Positions 45,386 to 56,964 of a stretch of DNA of 64,000 nucleotides are shown piece by piece. Numbering within the stretch: position 1 is the first letter of the stretch; each line of letters opens with the position of its first letter. The stretch comes from Apoda limacodes (Eukaryota; Arthropoda; Insecta; Lepidoptera; Limacodidae). The notes beneath the pieces are model-generated. The model had not been told where the DNA came from, did not search any database, and was given only the letters and a program-made list of their open reading frames with translations. The position numbers and the translations under genes were made by a program. The DNA is taken from contig OX291560.1 of assembly GCA_946406115.1 (NCBI GenBank), positions 9,053,158-9,117,157 on the forward strand. Direction: 5' to 3'.

Positions 45386-45989
45386 AACTATACTACACCT
45401 TATTTTGAGCTTAAAATACTAAAATCTTAAAATGAAATAATATGAAAATAATGTTTTAAGACAAAGGACAAGTACGAGTAAGATTTACACCTTAAGGGTG
45501 CCGTAAATAAATATTATTGTATTGTCGACCCAAATACATACGTATGCAAAAATTCAACAACAGTGTCATTTGAATACAATAAAAAAAACAAATACTCTTT
45601 AAATATTAAAATTGCTTGTTATAATATTCTTCCCTTTGTTAGTGTTATAAGAACTTTTTATGTCAATAGTCATGTCGTCATTTTAATCACCAGTCATTGC
45701 GCTTATATAATAATACTATGGGTTTTAAAGGTTCCGTCTTTAATTAAATTGTGTGAGGAACACTACATTTTTTTACCTCTTGTCGAATCAAAGAAAAAAG
45801 CCAGAAACAATACGGACACAGAGCGATATTTAATGGTTCCATTTTGACCTTACGAATGAGGTACGGAACCCTAGAAATCATTGTAACTGCTTATAATTAT
45901 ATCTTCTGCAAACAAAAACGCTAAAACATAGTTAAATTACTTAATAAAAAATACAAGTATAGTAATTCATCATAGTCAACATTAACAAA

Positions 45990-46110
45990 TTCGGTGAGGA
46001 AGTAAGTAAGCTTTCAGGGGAGCTTTTCGTGTAGCCGGCACGTTAACATGCGCGCACGCACCCGACGCGGCAGTTTATGAGCGGCGCTTTTATCTCACCT
46101 GGAAGTCCTT
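45990..46110. other. GC-rich, CpG-containing patch
   Basis: ACATGCGCGCACGCACCCGA and GCGGCAGTTTATGAGCGGCG stand out from AT-rich flanks. On the minus strand a good donor (TTCCAG|GTGAGA) lies at about 46099. It has no in-frame Met, so at most it would end a non-coding exon. Confidence 0.3.
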
Positions 46111-46504
46111 TTTGTAAGCTTTTATTTTTATTTGTTTGGGCTATTAGAGTTTTTTTGATCGTTAATATGATTGTGGGAAAAGCTCGGTGATTAGAGATTT
46201 GATTGAAGTTATTGATTTGTTTTATATGTATTCGTTGATTTATACTTACTTATCTGTTAGTTTTATATTATTGTTTAAAACTATGTATTAACAAATTTAA
46301 GTACCTTTTTTATACGTACCTATATTACCAACTTTATTTCGGAAATCATTTCATTGTTTTCTTTGTCTTTAATTTAATATTAAGTTTCTTTATATTATTA
46401 ACTTTCCTTAAGAGAAGTTATTATAATAGGTCCGAAAATTTCAGATTTGCGACGACTTTAATATATAGCTATATTATCAATATAAATAAAAACTTTCATA
46501 GAAG

Positions 46505-46690
46505 GTCTAAGACTCTAACCTTACGGGAGTCATCAACGAAGAAAGATTATTTCTGTGTATGTATATTTATTTATATTGATTGTATTTCTTACTCTATAAA
46601 GAGATTTTGTGTGTTTATAAGATTGATGTATTAGGACTTCATAAGTCACTAAGAGTTGTAAGTATAGACGTATTATATATATAAGTGCCG
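46505..46690 (+). repeat. Dispersed repeat pair, copy 1
   Basis: Shares CATCAACGAAGAAAGATTAT, ATGTATATTTAT, TTGTGTGTTTATAAGATTGA and TAGGACTTCATAAG-type blocks in order with 56350-56530. 46690-46760 (TAGGTGCGATTCCTAGA) resembles a tRNA B box and may be a SINE head scrap. Confidence 0.6.
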
Positions 46691-47464
46691 TAGTGATAGT
46701 GTATTTTCCTGGCGTATCGTCCTAGGTGCGATTCCTAGATAGGGGTAACGGCGAAAGTTTCAATTTGTGTTTAGTAAAATAAACTCCGATCAATGGCAAT
46801 ATGCCTGTTTATTACTTTTGACGTAGAAATACAAAAATCAAAGTGTGACAAGCGTTTTATTCTCTGGATACGAGGTGACGCGTTAGTATTTTTTATCGGA
46901 ATTAAAACTCATCAAAAAATTATAAACGGGTAGTTTTGCACAGATATTTATTAAAGTATGCAGCTATTTCAGCTTAAAATGCTTCAGATAGCTTAGGTAT
47001 AGAAAAGTATTATGTCCTACGTTTTATGCCGTTGAAACAAAGAACTAATATTTAAGAAACCCGAAACCTATATGAGTAAAATCACGGGACTTAACCTGGT
47101 AACTACTTATATCTGTTTCCCCAAAAACTGCCTACATCTATTAAAAATTCCAGCGCCATAACTCTGATTCATATTTCGCACAAAGTTCATTCTAGGTATC
47201 TTTGATAACAATGTAATGTTACAAACAACTAACAAAAGACACATTTAAAAAGCAGCATTCAAACCATATCGGTTTTTTTATAAAGATATCAAATCAGAAT
47301 GTGACTGTGTAATAGGTAATCGTTAAGGTGGTGGACGAGCACAAAAACCAACATTCCAGACATACCTTCGACAAGAAAGTACGTGGACTCTTCACGGTGC
47401 ATAACTCAGTCAACGGTGTAAGTAAATTCCTTAAATGCCCAATTCTGACTGACTTTTTATAGTT

Positions 47465-48468
47465 CATTAAGAACTGGCAAAGATGGTACATATGTAATTC
47501 TGTCCGTGGTCTTTCATTTTACCATTTACTTTTCTATTTTAGATAAGAACTGGCAAAGATGGAATATATATAATTCTGTCCCTGGGGTTTCATTTCAGTA
47601 TTTCAATTCTATTTTAGATAAGAATTGGCAAAGGTGTCCCTGGTCTTTTATTTTACCATTTCTTTTCTATTTTAGATAAGAACTGGCAAAGGTGGTACAT
47701 ATATAATTCTGTCCCTGGTCTTTCATTTTACCATTTACTTTTCTATTTTATATAAGAATTTGCAAAGGTGTCCCAAGTGTTTTATTTTACCATTTCTTTT
47801 CTATTTAATATAAGAACTGGCAAAGATGGTACATATGTAATTCTGTCCCTGGGGTTTCATTTCAGCATTTCAATTCTATTTTAAATAAGAATTGGCAAAG
47901 GTGTCCCTGGTCTTTTATTTTACCATTTCTTTTCTATTTAATATAAGAACTGGCAAAGATGGTACATATGTAATTCTGTCCCTGGTATTCCGTTTTACCA
48001 TTTATTTTTTATTTTGTATAAGAACTGGCAAAGATAGTATATATGTAGTTCTGTCTCTGGTCTTTCATTTTAGCATTTTCTATTCTTTTTTATATATGAA
48101 CTGGCAAAGGTGGTACATATGTAGTTCTGTCCCTGGTCTTTTATTTTAGCATTTACTTTTCTATTTAATATAAGAACTGGAAAATATGCTACATATGTAG
48201 TTCTGTCCCTGGTCTATCATTTTACCATTTACTTTTCTATTTTAGATAAGAACTGGCAAAGATGGTACATATGTAATTCTGTCTCTGGTCTTTAATTTTA
48301 CCATTACTTTTCCATTTTATATAAGAACTGGCAAAGGTGATACATATGTAATTCTGTCTCTGGTCTTTCATTTTACCATTACTTTTCTATTTTATATAAG
48401 AACTGGCAAAGGTTGTACATGTGTAATTCTGTCCCTGGTCTTTCATTTTACCATTTATTTTCTAAAGA
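47465..48468 (+). repeat. Minisatellite, about 14 units of 56-80 bp
   Basis: The unit core AAGAACTGGCAAAGATGG, ACATATGTAATTCTGTCCC, TGGTCTTTCATTTTACCATT repeats across 1 kb. Most units are 72-80 bp. Several shorter ones lack the ACATATGTAATTCTG part and run straight from GGCAAAGGTG to TCCC. Ends where the unit breaks into TTTTCTAAAGATGGCG. The ORF at 47892-48149 is a translation of this array. Confidence 0.9.
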
Positions 48469-48534
48469 TGGCGATTTACAACAAGGGACATAGATATACA
48501 ATTATATGTGAAACAGTTTATAAATTAAGATATA

Positions 48535-48700
48535 GCTTAAAAAGCCGCAGTGTTGCTGTGAAGGGCTCACTACCTGTCAAGCAGGACTAAAGTGGTTGGT
48601 GAAAAAGGCTGTCTCTTTTATTATGATGTGGGTGGGTTTTCCTTTGGGGATTAAAACCGTGACGGTATTAAATACATGCATCACACTATATTAGGTAGAA
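48535..48700. repeat. Dispersed repeat (GGACTAAAGTGGTTGGTGAA type)
   Basis: Shares CAGGACTAAAGTGGTTGGT with 52075-52205 (GTAGGACTGAGGTGGTTGG) and inverted with 58875-59010. Non-coding. Confidence 0.5.
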
Positions 48701-48739
48701 GAATAAGTATTTATAATAGCTAAGGTAATAAATCTTATA

Positions 48740-48870
48740 ATTATTGGTCTGTTTTTATTCCACTTAAGCGAAAAACAAGCTTACGGTCCGCCTGATGGGA
48801 AGCAGTCACCGGCATCACTTGCGCGTTACCGATCCTTCAAAAACCTAATAACGTCTTGGTCTAGTCTAGT
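48740..48870 (-). mobile_element. 5'-truncated LINE copy
   Basis: TTATTCCACTTAAGCGAAA, then AAGCTTACGGTCCGCCTGAT, and GCATCACTTGCGCGTTACCG. Inverted LINE tail family. Confidence 0.6.
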
Positions 48871-50702
48871 ACCATACTAAACAAAATAGGGAACATCTAT
48901 TTTCTACAAAGACAAGTATATATATATTAATTAATCATCCGAGTACGCCAGACTATGGAATTCGAAATAAAAATGTATGCAAGTAGGTGTTAACTCTAGG
49001 CACCCGAGAAAGTACTTTCAAGTTACTTAGATTTAATAATAATATGTTTAATGGAAGGTTGTAGTCAGTTCATTAAGGTAATCAAAAGCTTTTATTTAAA
49101 TTTACTATTATGTACCTATGTCCTGGAATTTTGCATTACAATTAATATTTTTAGATTTTATTGCCTTTGATGGTACTTAATGTACCTATAGCTGGTAAAA
49201 TTTGTTTATACCAGTTCAGTTAGGTAGGTAGTTAGGTACTATAACTAAACTAAAAAAGGAAGGTATTATTATTAAATGCAAATTAAGAACTATGTATTTA
49301 GTTACAGATTAGATACAAGAGATGGCGCTCGTCTAATTAAACTCAAATTAACCGGTTAATTTCACTCCACAAATCGAAATCTCGTGATAAACTGGTTTCT
49401 CGTTTAACCTGGCTAAATAGCTGTAACAACAACCGAAACCGAAATACATTTCGGTTTGGGGTCAATGACTGAAACCGGTTGCCGAGCCCTGCTTTGTTTA
49501 CAAAATTTTATTTACCCTTTTTATATTTTATTTTTAATTACTTCAGTACAATGTTGAACACTAACTGGTATTTGTTGCATCTATCTCAAAACTAGATGGC
49601 GCTAGTGATATCAAACCGAAAAGTTGTTTGTCTTACTTGTCTCTCAGCTCGGTTTGATTAGATAAAAATTATTACAAATCAAAAGTTCTGTATATTTTTC
49701 CAAGTAATTTGAACTTTGGTTTTTAACAGTAGTATATACTTATACTTATATTACCTACCTACAAGGGTAAAAAAATAATTATAATGATGGTTCTGTTCAA
49801 TGTTCAAAAAAGTATTTTAAAAAAGATTTTAAGTCCTACATGTTTGTTTTACTTTTATAATGCAAATTATTTTCAGTATTTTCATTCATATTAGGTTGCA
49901 CGTGCGTCGGCAGTGATAATTTTATATAAAGTTACCTGTAGTCGTTATTTTTAATCAGACGAAGCCAACTGACGGTAGCTAGTAGTACTATTTCATCAAA
50001 AACTGACAACAAAATAAACGTCAGTTGATATCGTCTACTTAAAATACGACTTTTGACAAATGTCCAATTATATGTCATGCAAACCTTACCTAAAGGAAGT
50101 CATTAGATCTCTAGGGATCTAATACCTATTGCGCTAAATTTCAATAAATACCTAGGGTTTAATGTAATTTGAATTAAGACCTCCACTAAAACCTCAATAA
50201 AAAAAAAGAAAACAAGACGCGAATACTACAAAATCCCCGTGCTGTTTGAAGTACATTGCAAACTAGGTTATTTTATAAAAATGTCGAGTGAAGTTATTTG
50301 ACTCGTTGTTAACATTGTGAACAACCTACTTCCAGAGAAGACTAAGGAAACATGATAAGCCTATACGACATTCCACAAACAGAAACTTATAAAAGGCGTC
50401 CAGACTTTAACTTTTTGTGGTAACATTGTTTTTAATTGTATCGCAGAAGGTGTAAAAGCAGAGTAGGTTATTTTACTCTGGAATAAAGGTGTTTGGCGAA
50501 CTTGAAACCCTCGTTGCAGTCAGAATTCTCTCAGGCGTTAACTCTTAACACCCTCGCTATGAGTATAGCGAGGGTTTTAATCCTAGATTCCTTCGTGACG
50601 CTTGAATTAAAAAAGCAAAGTGCTTGTGACGTAAGAAACTGCTTTCAGTTAGTACATCGTTAGTATTTTAAAATTCAGTTTATCAATCGTTCTAATAAAA
50701 AA
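48871..50702. other. No gene seen
   Basis: AT-rich. 49330-49480 contains AAACCGAAATACATTTCGGTTT-like inverted wording and several AACCGGTT motifs. 50545-50580 has CCTCGCTAT GAG TATAGCGAGG, a clear 10-bp hairpin. No coding evidence. Confidence 0.45.
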
Positions 50703-51065
50703 AACGGATTGCACTCCGGGAGTGCCGGCAGAAGTGAAAACATATTCGGTTTTTTCTTCCCATCACTTCTTATCCATATTTATTTATTAAAAATAATAAC
50801 TTTTGTTTATTTACTTTTTTGACGTTGTATATTTGACAGCTCAATCTGTCATAGAATTAAAATCCCATATCCAACCTCCCTGTACTACTCATCATCGCCA
50901 TATACTAAAAATAAAAACTAACCTAATGTAAATAAAGGTTACGTGTCCTAACGTGAGTGACATCTTACGAATTTTCGATCAGGACACGTGACCTGACGCG
51001 AGTTTAACAGTTTTTACCCATCACAAAAAAAGTGCACAGCGCCGCTAAAGAAGTTTTCACTTCAA
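50703..51065 (-). mobile_element. MITE-like element with hairpin ends, copy 2 (inverted)
   Basis: Inverted partner of 8191-8561. An A-run and GCACTCCGGGAGTGC near-palindrome at 50711-50725, GAAGTGAAAAC at 50731-50741, then the CACGTG region at about 50980, and GCCGCTAAAGAAG plus GTTTTCACTTC ending at 51063. Length and order match copy 1. Confidence 0.75.
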
Positions 51066-51559
51066 AAGAACAAAAAAAATCTCATATTTCAAGAACTCAA
51101 CCTTCAACAGAAGATTTCATCACACGAAAAATTAGTAGAAAAATGTAAGGTTACATTGGTAATTTAGAGTAAGTATCAAAGTTACGTATGTTATTGGGGT
51201 TGTTACGTAACAATAGATACAAGTGTCTTGCGGCAAGGTATGTCATATTTTAGCACCTCTTTTGTTGACAATGGGACTTCAATTCCGCGCGGTCTGTCGC
51301 TGAGACATTTCAGGTTATAAGTGTTACTATAAATAATTTAGTACAAAGATATATAGGTAACGCTGTTAGAGTTAGCGTAAAACACATAGTAACTCGTAAG
51401 GACCGGACTAACAGCGTATGTTTTGGCGGTGTTAAAAATACATGATGGAATTATTAATTTATTTTGCAGTCACTTTAAATTTTGCCTCAGGGTAGAAAAG
51501 GCTACCTTTTTGTCCTATCCTGACATTAAGTAACTCCTTTTACAATTAATAGTATAATA

Positions 51560-51782
51560 AAAATAATTTTAGACATTATCACACAAAAGACCATCTAGTC
51601 CTAAACTAAGCATTATGAAAACCAGACAACGTATTAAAATACTTATGTACTTTTTTTTGTAAATACACATAAATATTATACATAAACACACCCAGACAAC
51701 ATAAATGTTTATCCAGTGCGGGAATCGAACTCACATCCTCTCCACAGCACAGCCGGCCACTATCAACTAGGCTGAGAGGCAT
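51560..51782 (-). mobile_element. tRNA-derived SINE, unit 1
   Basis: On the minus strand a pol III A-box-like CCTAGTTGATAGTGGCC (51755-51771) is followed by B box GAGTTCGATTCCC (51721-51733), then a non-tRNA body with TTGTCTGG. Same body as the next unit. Confidence 0.7.
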
Positions 51783-51799
51783 TCAATTTGTCATGAACT

Positions 51800-51994
51800 A
51801 TCAATATTTTTTTCATCCCTATCTGGTATTCTGGTCCCAAACTAAGCAAAGCTTGTTCTATTGATACCAGACAACGGATAGAAAATATATAGACCTCAAG
51901 ACAAACAATAATGTTCATCACATAAATGATCGAACCCACGCCCCTCGATTCAGCAGTTAGGTCATTGCTATTACCCACTGAGCCACGAAGCCGA
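51800..51994 (-). mobile_element. tRNA-derived SINE, unit 2
   Basis: Minus-strand A box TGGCTCAGTGGG (51973-51984) and B box GGGTTCGATCAT (51926-51937), then a body with CCGTTGTCTGGTATCAATAG. Head to tail with unit 1, a dimeric or tandem insertion. Confidence 0.72.
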
Positions 51995-52074
51995 CTAATA
52001 TAATTCTAATAAGTGCTGATCTTTCGTTGCACTAATTCTTACTCTGAAGCTGGTTATAAATGTCTTACGAGTCA

Positions 52075-52205
52075 TGTATAAAGCCATTTTAGTCTGGAAT
52101 AGTATTATATAGTCTGTGGTCTGGAAATGGGTACATCTTCTGTCGTGTAGGACTGAGGTGGTTGGTAAAAATAGGCTTTCCTCCATATTATGCTGGGATA
52201 CACCA
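52075..52205. repeat. Dispersed repeat fragment
   Basis: TCGTGTAGGACTGAGGTGGT and TATTATGCTGGGATACACCA; related to 48535-48700 and, inverted, to 58875-59010. The ORF at 51995-52210 is incidental. Confidence 0.45.
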
Positions 52206-52606
52206 GCCACTGGTTATACCAATTTTGAATCGTCAAAATTACTAATATTGCGCTTGAAATAAATTCTGAGTAAAAACTTATTTCGTCTCTTATTTTCGAT
52301 ATCTTCGACAGATTTAGTGAATCAAAAATGTATTTTTTTTTTACCTTTTGATAGTGAAGTAGGTATTTCCGGTTAAAAAGTGTGAATTTACTGAATACAC
52401 TTCACATAAATTCTTCTGGCAGATTCATTTAGTTCTCGGTTTATTGAGACTTGCAATTCCGCGCTCACATTAGTTAAGGTCATGCTTTTTTACCGTAAAT
52501 ATTTTTAATTGTATGACGACTACTTAGGTTCACAAATAGCAATGTCTGATTTAAATTCGATTTAGATTTTGACCGTGACTCGATTTGGCTGATATAACGG
52601 TCAGTG

Positions 52607-52863
52607 TCACTTGCTTGGAATTTCCGCAAGTACCAAATACCTGTAAAAAAATATCGGTAAGAGATAAGTAGTGTATAGAATCATCAGCGTAAAATGGTAG
52701 TGTTTATCACTAAAGGTTGACTTCAAGTCTAAGCTTCTCGCAGCTTTAAGTTCATCCTTTTGAAAGATCTTTGAATGAAGTTTACAATAGCTGCCTTCAT
52801 AATGTTTGCCAGCGCCACAGTTCTGTCTCTTGCCGAAACGTGACCTTCTCATTGCCACATTAG
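52607..52863 (-). CDS. Unrecognised exon-like ORF, upstream duplicate partner
   Basis: Not a known gene. On the minus strand it opens after an AAG acceptor at 52864-52865 with NVAM, RRSRFGKRQNCGAGKH and YEGSYCKL, then runs into unrelated sequence to a stop at 52607. The first 29 or so residues are nearly identical to those encoded at 52922-53025, 162 bp away. The upstream intron-like sequence is duplicated too. FGKR reads like an amidation and dibasic cleavage site. Two cysteines are spaced C-x10-C. Relative to its partner the reading continues past the stop position, so this copy may have lost its terminator or be a decaying duplicate. Confidence 0.35.
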
Positions 52864-52921
52864 CTTACTTACTACTTTTTTGGGCTTTGCCTACCACTAT
52901 TTTTTATTTACGGATATTTTT

Positions 52922-53025
52922 TTAGAACATCTTTGGCGGTAGTTTACAATAGCTGCCTTCATAATGTTCGCCAATGCCACAGTTCTGTTTCTTGCCAAAA
53001 CGTGGCCTGCCCATTGACACATCAG
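52922..53025 (-). CDS. Unrecognised terminal-exon-like ORF with RPRFGKK motif
   Basis: Minus strand, after acceptor TATCAG: two bases, then DVSMGRPRFGKKQNCGIG, EHYEGSYCKL, PPKMF and TAA (34 codons including stop). GRPRF-GKK resembles the amidated C-terminus of neuropeptide F-type peptides, but the Cys-containing piece after it does not match what I recall of that precursor. AATAAA follows the stop within 30 nt. No upstream exon was recognised on the minus strand above 53026. It could be a last exon of a small secreted peptide gene or a pseudogene remnant. Confidence 0.35.
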
Positions 53026-53307
53026 CTGATAACTGAAACTACTTTTTTGGAATATGTCTACCACTTTAGTTCCTTTACGGATTTACTCATATCATGGAAG
53101 GAAGCTGGATAAGGATTATGTAAGACAGGACGGTATATTCCTGATAGTCAACCGTGGGAAGGCTATTTTTCTGTAGAAAAAAATTATAATTTAAATAATT
53201 ACTTAATAATTTAGAAAAAATATATTGACAACTAATGTAATTTGGATAGTACAACTTTTTAACAATTTCTGGACAGTTTTGCGAGTTCAACTTACAGTTG
53301 GCTGGTT

Positions 53308-53640
53308 TTTAGGGTTCCGTAGTCAACAAGAACCCCTTTAGTTTTGCCATGTCCGTCCGTCAGTCTGCGTCTATCTGTCTGTTCACGGCTTAGCTCAGAG
53401 ACCATTAGTACTAGAAAAATGTAATTTAAAAAAAAAATTAAGGTACCTACACGTAAAGAGGGGATAAATTTTTTTTTGTCGTCTTAACCATATTGTGGAG
53501 TGTCTTTGGATCGTTTAAAAATATTGAGGATGTGTAAAAACCATTTTTCGATTCAGCGATGCGTTTAAGAAATATTAAGCTTTTAAGTGCAAATTTTTGT
53601 TAGAGCTCAGTGTCCCCCCACTGCCAGCTAAATGGCTGTT
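53308..53640 (+). repeat. Dispersed repeat (GTCAACAAGAACCCC type)
   Basis: AGGGTTCCGTAGTCAACAAG, TTTTGCCATGTCCGTCCGTC, GCTTAGCTCAGAG, TTTTAAGTGCAAATTTTTG. Ordered match to 24850-25140. Confidence 0.6.
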
Positions 53641-55375
53641 CTTGGGTATGTGAGTAAAATCATAGGATATGCATAATAAAATTAAAAGGAAAACTATCAT
53701 AGCTAAGAAGGCTTTACAACTTATAGTAGTCAAACTTCAAAAATGTTTGCGGCCAGGTAAAAATTTTGTAAACATTCCATTAAAAGTTCCATATAGTACT
53801 TAGTTTGTATTTTTGCTAAACATGTATTAAATATAAGATTATGAAGCATGTAACATTAAAGCAAAATAAAATTATAACATTCTCAATACTATTATTTACT
53901 AAATTAATAACAATATTTTCTTTCGAATTCGGGCGCGGCGCTTGGTGGTACAGGGTACAAACTTATAATCTAGTTGCTCTATCGTAAAAACAGTAACACA
54001 TACTAGATTTAATCTTGCAGTGATCATAGTGTGTGGAAGATCTAAAACAACAAATAATAACAACCGGTGAAGTGCGAGACGGGCCGAGCCATTTACCATT
54101 TTAAATCACCGTTACAGCGACCATCTAGCTATTATTAGGCGCAACAGTAACACATTTGTTTGTTGGAAAAAATATTCAAAGCTAAGCAACGTCGGGCTTG
54201 GTCAGTAATTGGATAAATGACCGCTTAGCGGCACACTTTTTGTTTTTGTTTGTGTTTGAAAATATGAAAATGGTGGAACCCTCAGTGCGCGAATCCGACT
54301 CGCAGTTAACTGGTTTTTTTTTCCTTTTAATGATTAATGGATAAAGTTATATCGTTTTAATGATAGAGCAGACACAAAAAATATTTTTAATTAATTCATT
54401 ATTAAGGACCTCGTAAATATTTATTTCTTATTATTCTTATTTGTAAAACTGTTATGATGACATGAATTTTGTACGAATTTCAGCATTCTACCCGTTAGCT
54501 TTTTAAAGGACGGACAGTCCGCACCCTTTGGCACGCTTTGGTCAGCAATAGTACATTATACACTGCGGTTGGAAAATGACTGGTTACCGATGAGGGGGTA
54601 GTTTAAGAAGTGTGCTTCGGGCCTTACTATACAAGAGGTCGCAATCGGACTTTCTTACGAGTGATACATAACTGTGTTGCACGCCTCATAAGCGGAGCGG
54701 TGAGGTAGTGCTCTACTATCGACATGTCAAAAAACCCAGTCTTTCGAAGCTTAAATTACGTTTTTTTTTTAATATAACACTTACAGGATAATATGAGTGC
54801 ACTAATATGAAGTTAAATAATCTGTCTAGCACATATGGTACATTTTATAAACAATTAATTTGTTTAATATAATAAATAATAACATTAAAACTAATCATTC
54901 TTGGACGTCCGTGAGTCTGTGTTTATGTGACCATGTATGTGGCAGAGAAATTGGTCGAAAAATTCATCTTACCGGAATACTTTTGTTTTTAATATATAAA
55001 GTATTACACTGTGCTGATTCCTAGTTAATATTAGCGTTCTAAGTACTGTCGTTTAATTATAATTTATAAAAAACTAATATACCACTGTATACTGTATATC
55101 TATATATATATTTTTTATTTTTATTTTATAGTATATTTTTTCCTCACCTTATTTGTTATTTTATTTTAAAAAACTTGAGTTTTTGTTTTAGAATTTTTTT
55201 TTTAAATGTGAATGACCGCTATGAGGCGTGCACTTTTGGATTTTCCAAATTTTTTATATTACACCTAGTAAAATTAAAGTAATAAAATTGAATTTAATTT
55301 AAAATTTTATTATTATTGTCACTGAACGTTATTTATAAAGACTCATCATTATTACTAGTTTTAGGTGTTTCAATA
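53641..55375. other. No gene seen
   Basis: AT-rich. 54265-54320 holds a TCGGACTCGC-type repeat scrap (CGCGAATCCGACTCGCAGTT). The ORFs here have no domains. Confidence 0.45.
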
Positions 55376-55379
55376 ATTA

Positions 55380-55612
55380 TTACACTGATCAATGTGAAAG
55401 TAACTCTGTGTGTCTGTCTGTTACCTCTTTACTGTGCCGGTATAGGATGAAATTTGGCATGGAGATAGTTTGAGTCCCAAGGAGATAGGCTACTTGAAAC
55501 CGTCAAGTGTGAGTCGGTTTTCTTTTCTATAATTGAGGAGGAGTTTCAGTTGAAATCCTACACTGATAACCGAATTGAGGGCGGGTAGAAACACGGGCAA
55601 AAGCTAGTCTAT
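55380..55612 (+). mobile_element. Helitron-like (Lep1-type) copy
   Basis: AATGTGAAAGTAACTCTGTG, GATGAAATTTGGCATGGAGA, GATAACCGAATTGAGGGCGG, and the end GGGCAAAAGCTAGT. Confidence 0.68.
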
Positions 55613-56284
55613 TATGAATGTTATTCAGCAATAAGTGAAAATTGCATTTGTTTTAAAATTTATTATATATGAAAAAAAAAAGGAAATGGTCAGTTATATT
55701 TTTGGAAGACTTAAAATTAAAAAAAAAATTGTTCACTTTGCAAGATAATATCAATTTATAGTATGAAATAGCACCAGTGCATTTATCGTTTCTTATTAAA
55801 CGCATGGAATGCTATTTTACCTGCACTTATAACTTGAAAATATTATTGGCATCGGTACTAAGTTGATAAGAGTCTATCTATACTAATATTATAAATGTGT
55901 AAAATAAAATAAGAAAAAAGTCTTAGCACAGTTATAGAGCGATTGATACAACTACTATACCTGCTTAGAGTTTATAGTGTTTTTTTTCTTGGTTTAAATG
56001 CGGTCAGCCATCTTAAAATTTACCGTGACCAAAGTTGCTTAACAAAGCGAATTGTTTCAATTAAAGAGTGATAGTTGAAACAAGGCCACGAGCCCACAAA
56101 TTAGACTAAACACTCAACTACTAGGAACTTACGAAGTTCTAGTACATCAATCTTAAAAATACAAAAATCTTCATAGAATTACGAATACATACAGATAAAT
56201 TTTTCCTTGTTTGGACTCTCTGCAGGTTGGAGTCTTCGAAAAACATATCACTATATATAAATAAAATATTCAGAGCAAAGATGC

Positions 56285-56345
56285 AGTCAAAATATTAACC
56301 TCGCGCCAGGTCTTGAACCTGCGCTTCCTTACTATAGCCATAGAT
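56285..56345 (-). mobile_element. tRNA-like SINE head scrap
   Basis: Minus strand GCGCAGGTTCAAGACCTGG is a good B-box and T-arm-like stem. No complete A box. Confidence 0.4.
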
Positions 56346-56349
56346 ATGA

Positions 56350-56530
56350 TAAATTTTCTTCAAAGACTAACCTTCAGGGAGTCATAAACGAAGAAAGATT
56401 ATTTCTATGTAGATATGTATATTTATATTGTATTTTTTAATTTTATGAAGATTTGTGTATTTGTAAGATTAATGTACTAGGACTTTATAAGGCACTATCC
56501 TAGTAGTACCTATGTATGTATGAATTTAGC
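56350..56530 (+). repeat. Dispersed repeat pair, copy 2
   Basis: Ordered match to 46505-46690 (ACTAACCTTCAGGGAGTCAT, CGAAGAAAGATTATTTCTAT, GTACTAGGACTTTATAAGG). Confidence 0.6.
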
Positions 56531-56883
56531 TCAGAATCACTAAAAAGCCTTATGTGAATGTAACCATTAAGCAATTGGTTACGGTTTGTATTGCAATAAT
56601 TTGGCTGTAACAATTTGGATAAATATTGTATCATAAATAATGTTTTACTTTCCAAGTTAATCTAGATATTTGTTAACCCTCAAAATACGACAGAAAGCGC
56701 TTTAAAAGATCGAAGGTATGCCGCCAAGATATTATTCATTATTCAAGAAGTCATTACATATGATATCTAATAACACCTTTTGTTTAAAAATTATTTTATT
56801 AAACATCAACTACCTAAATAAGTTTTTACCAATTAGCAGTTTAAAATAATAAAAAACAATACTCCTTAAACAGTCGAGAAAAT

Positions 56884-56891
56884 TAGTAGTA

Positions 56892-56963
<72 letters not shown>

Positions 56964-56964
56964 T
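56884..56964 (+). repeat. (AGT)n microsatellite, about 27 units
   Basis: Uninterrupted AGT repeats except one AGA near the left end (56895-56897). Confidence 0.95.

Noticed and set aside
46095..46160. Minus-strand exon ending TTCCAG|GTGAGA as the upstream dys exon
   Set aside because: In the phase needed to join the bHLH exon there is an in-frame stop and no Met; at best it is non-coding.
47892..48149. 85-codon repetitive ORF as a repeat protein
   Set aside because: It simply translates the minisatellite; unit lengths are not multiples of three throughout.
51719..51984. Two tRNA genes
   Set aside because: Internal promoter boxes are present, but the full cloverleaf is not and both run into the same SINE body.
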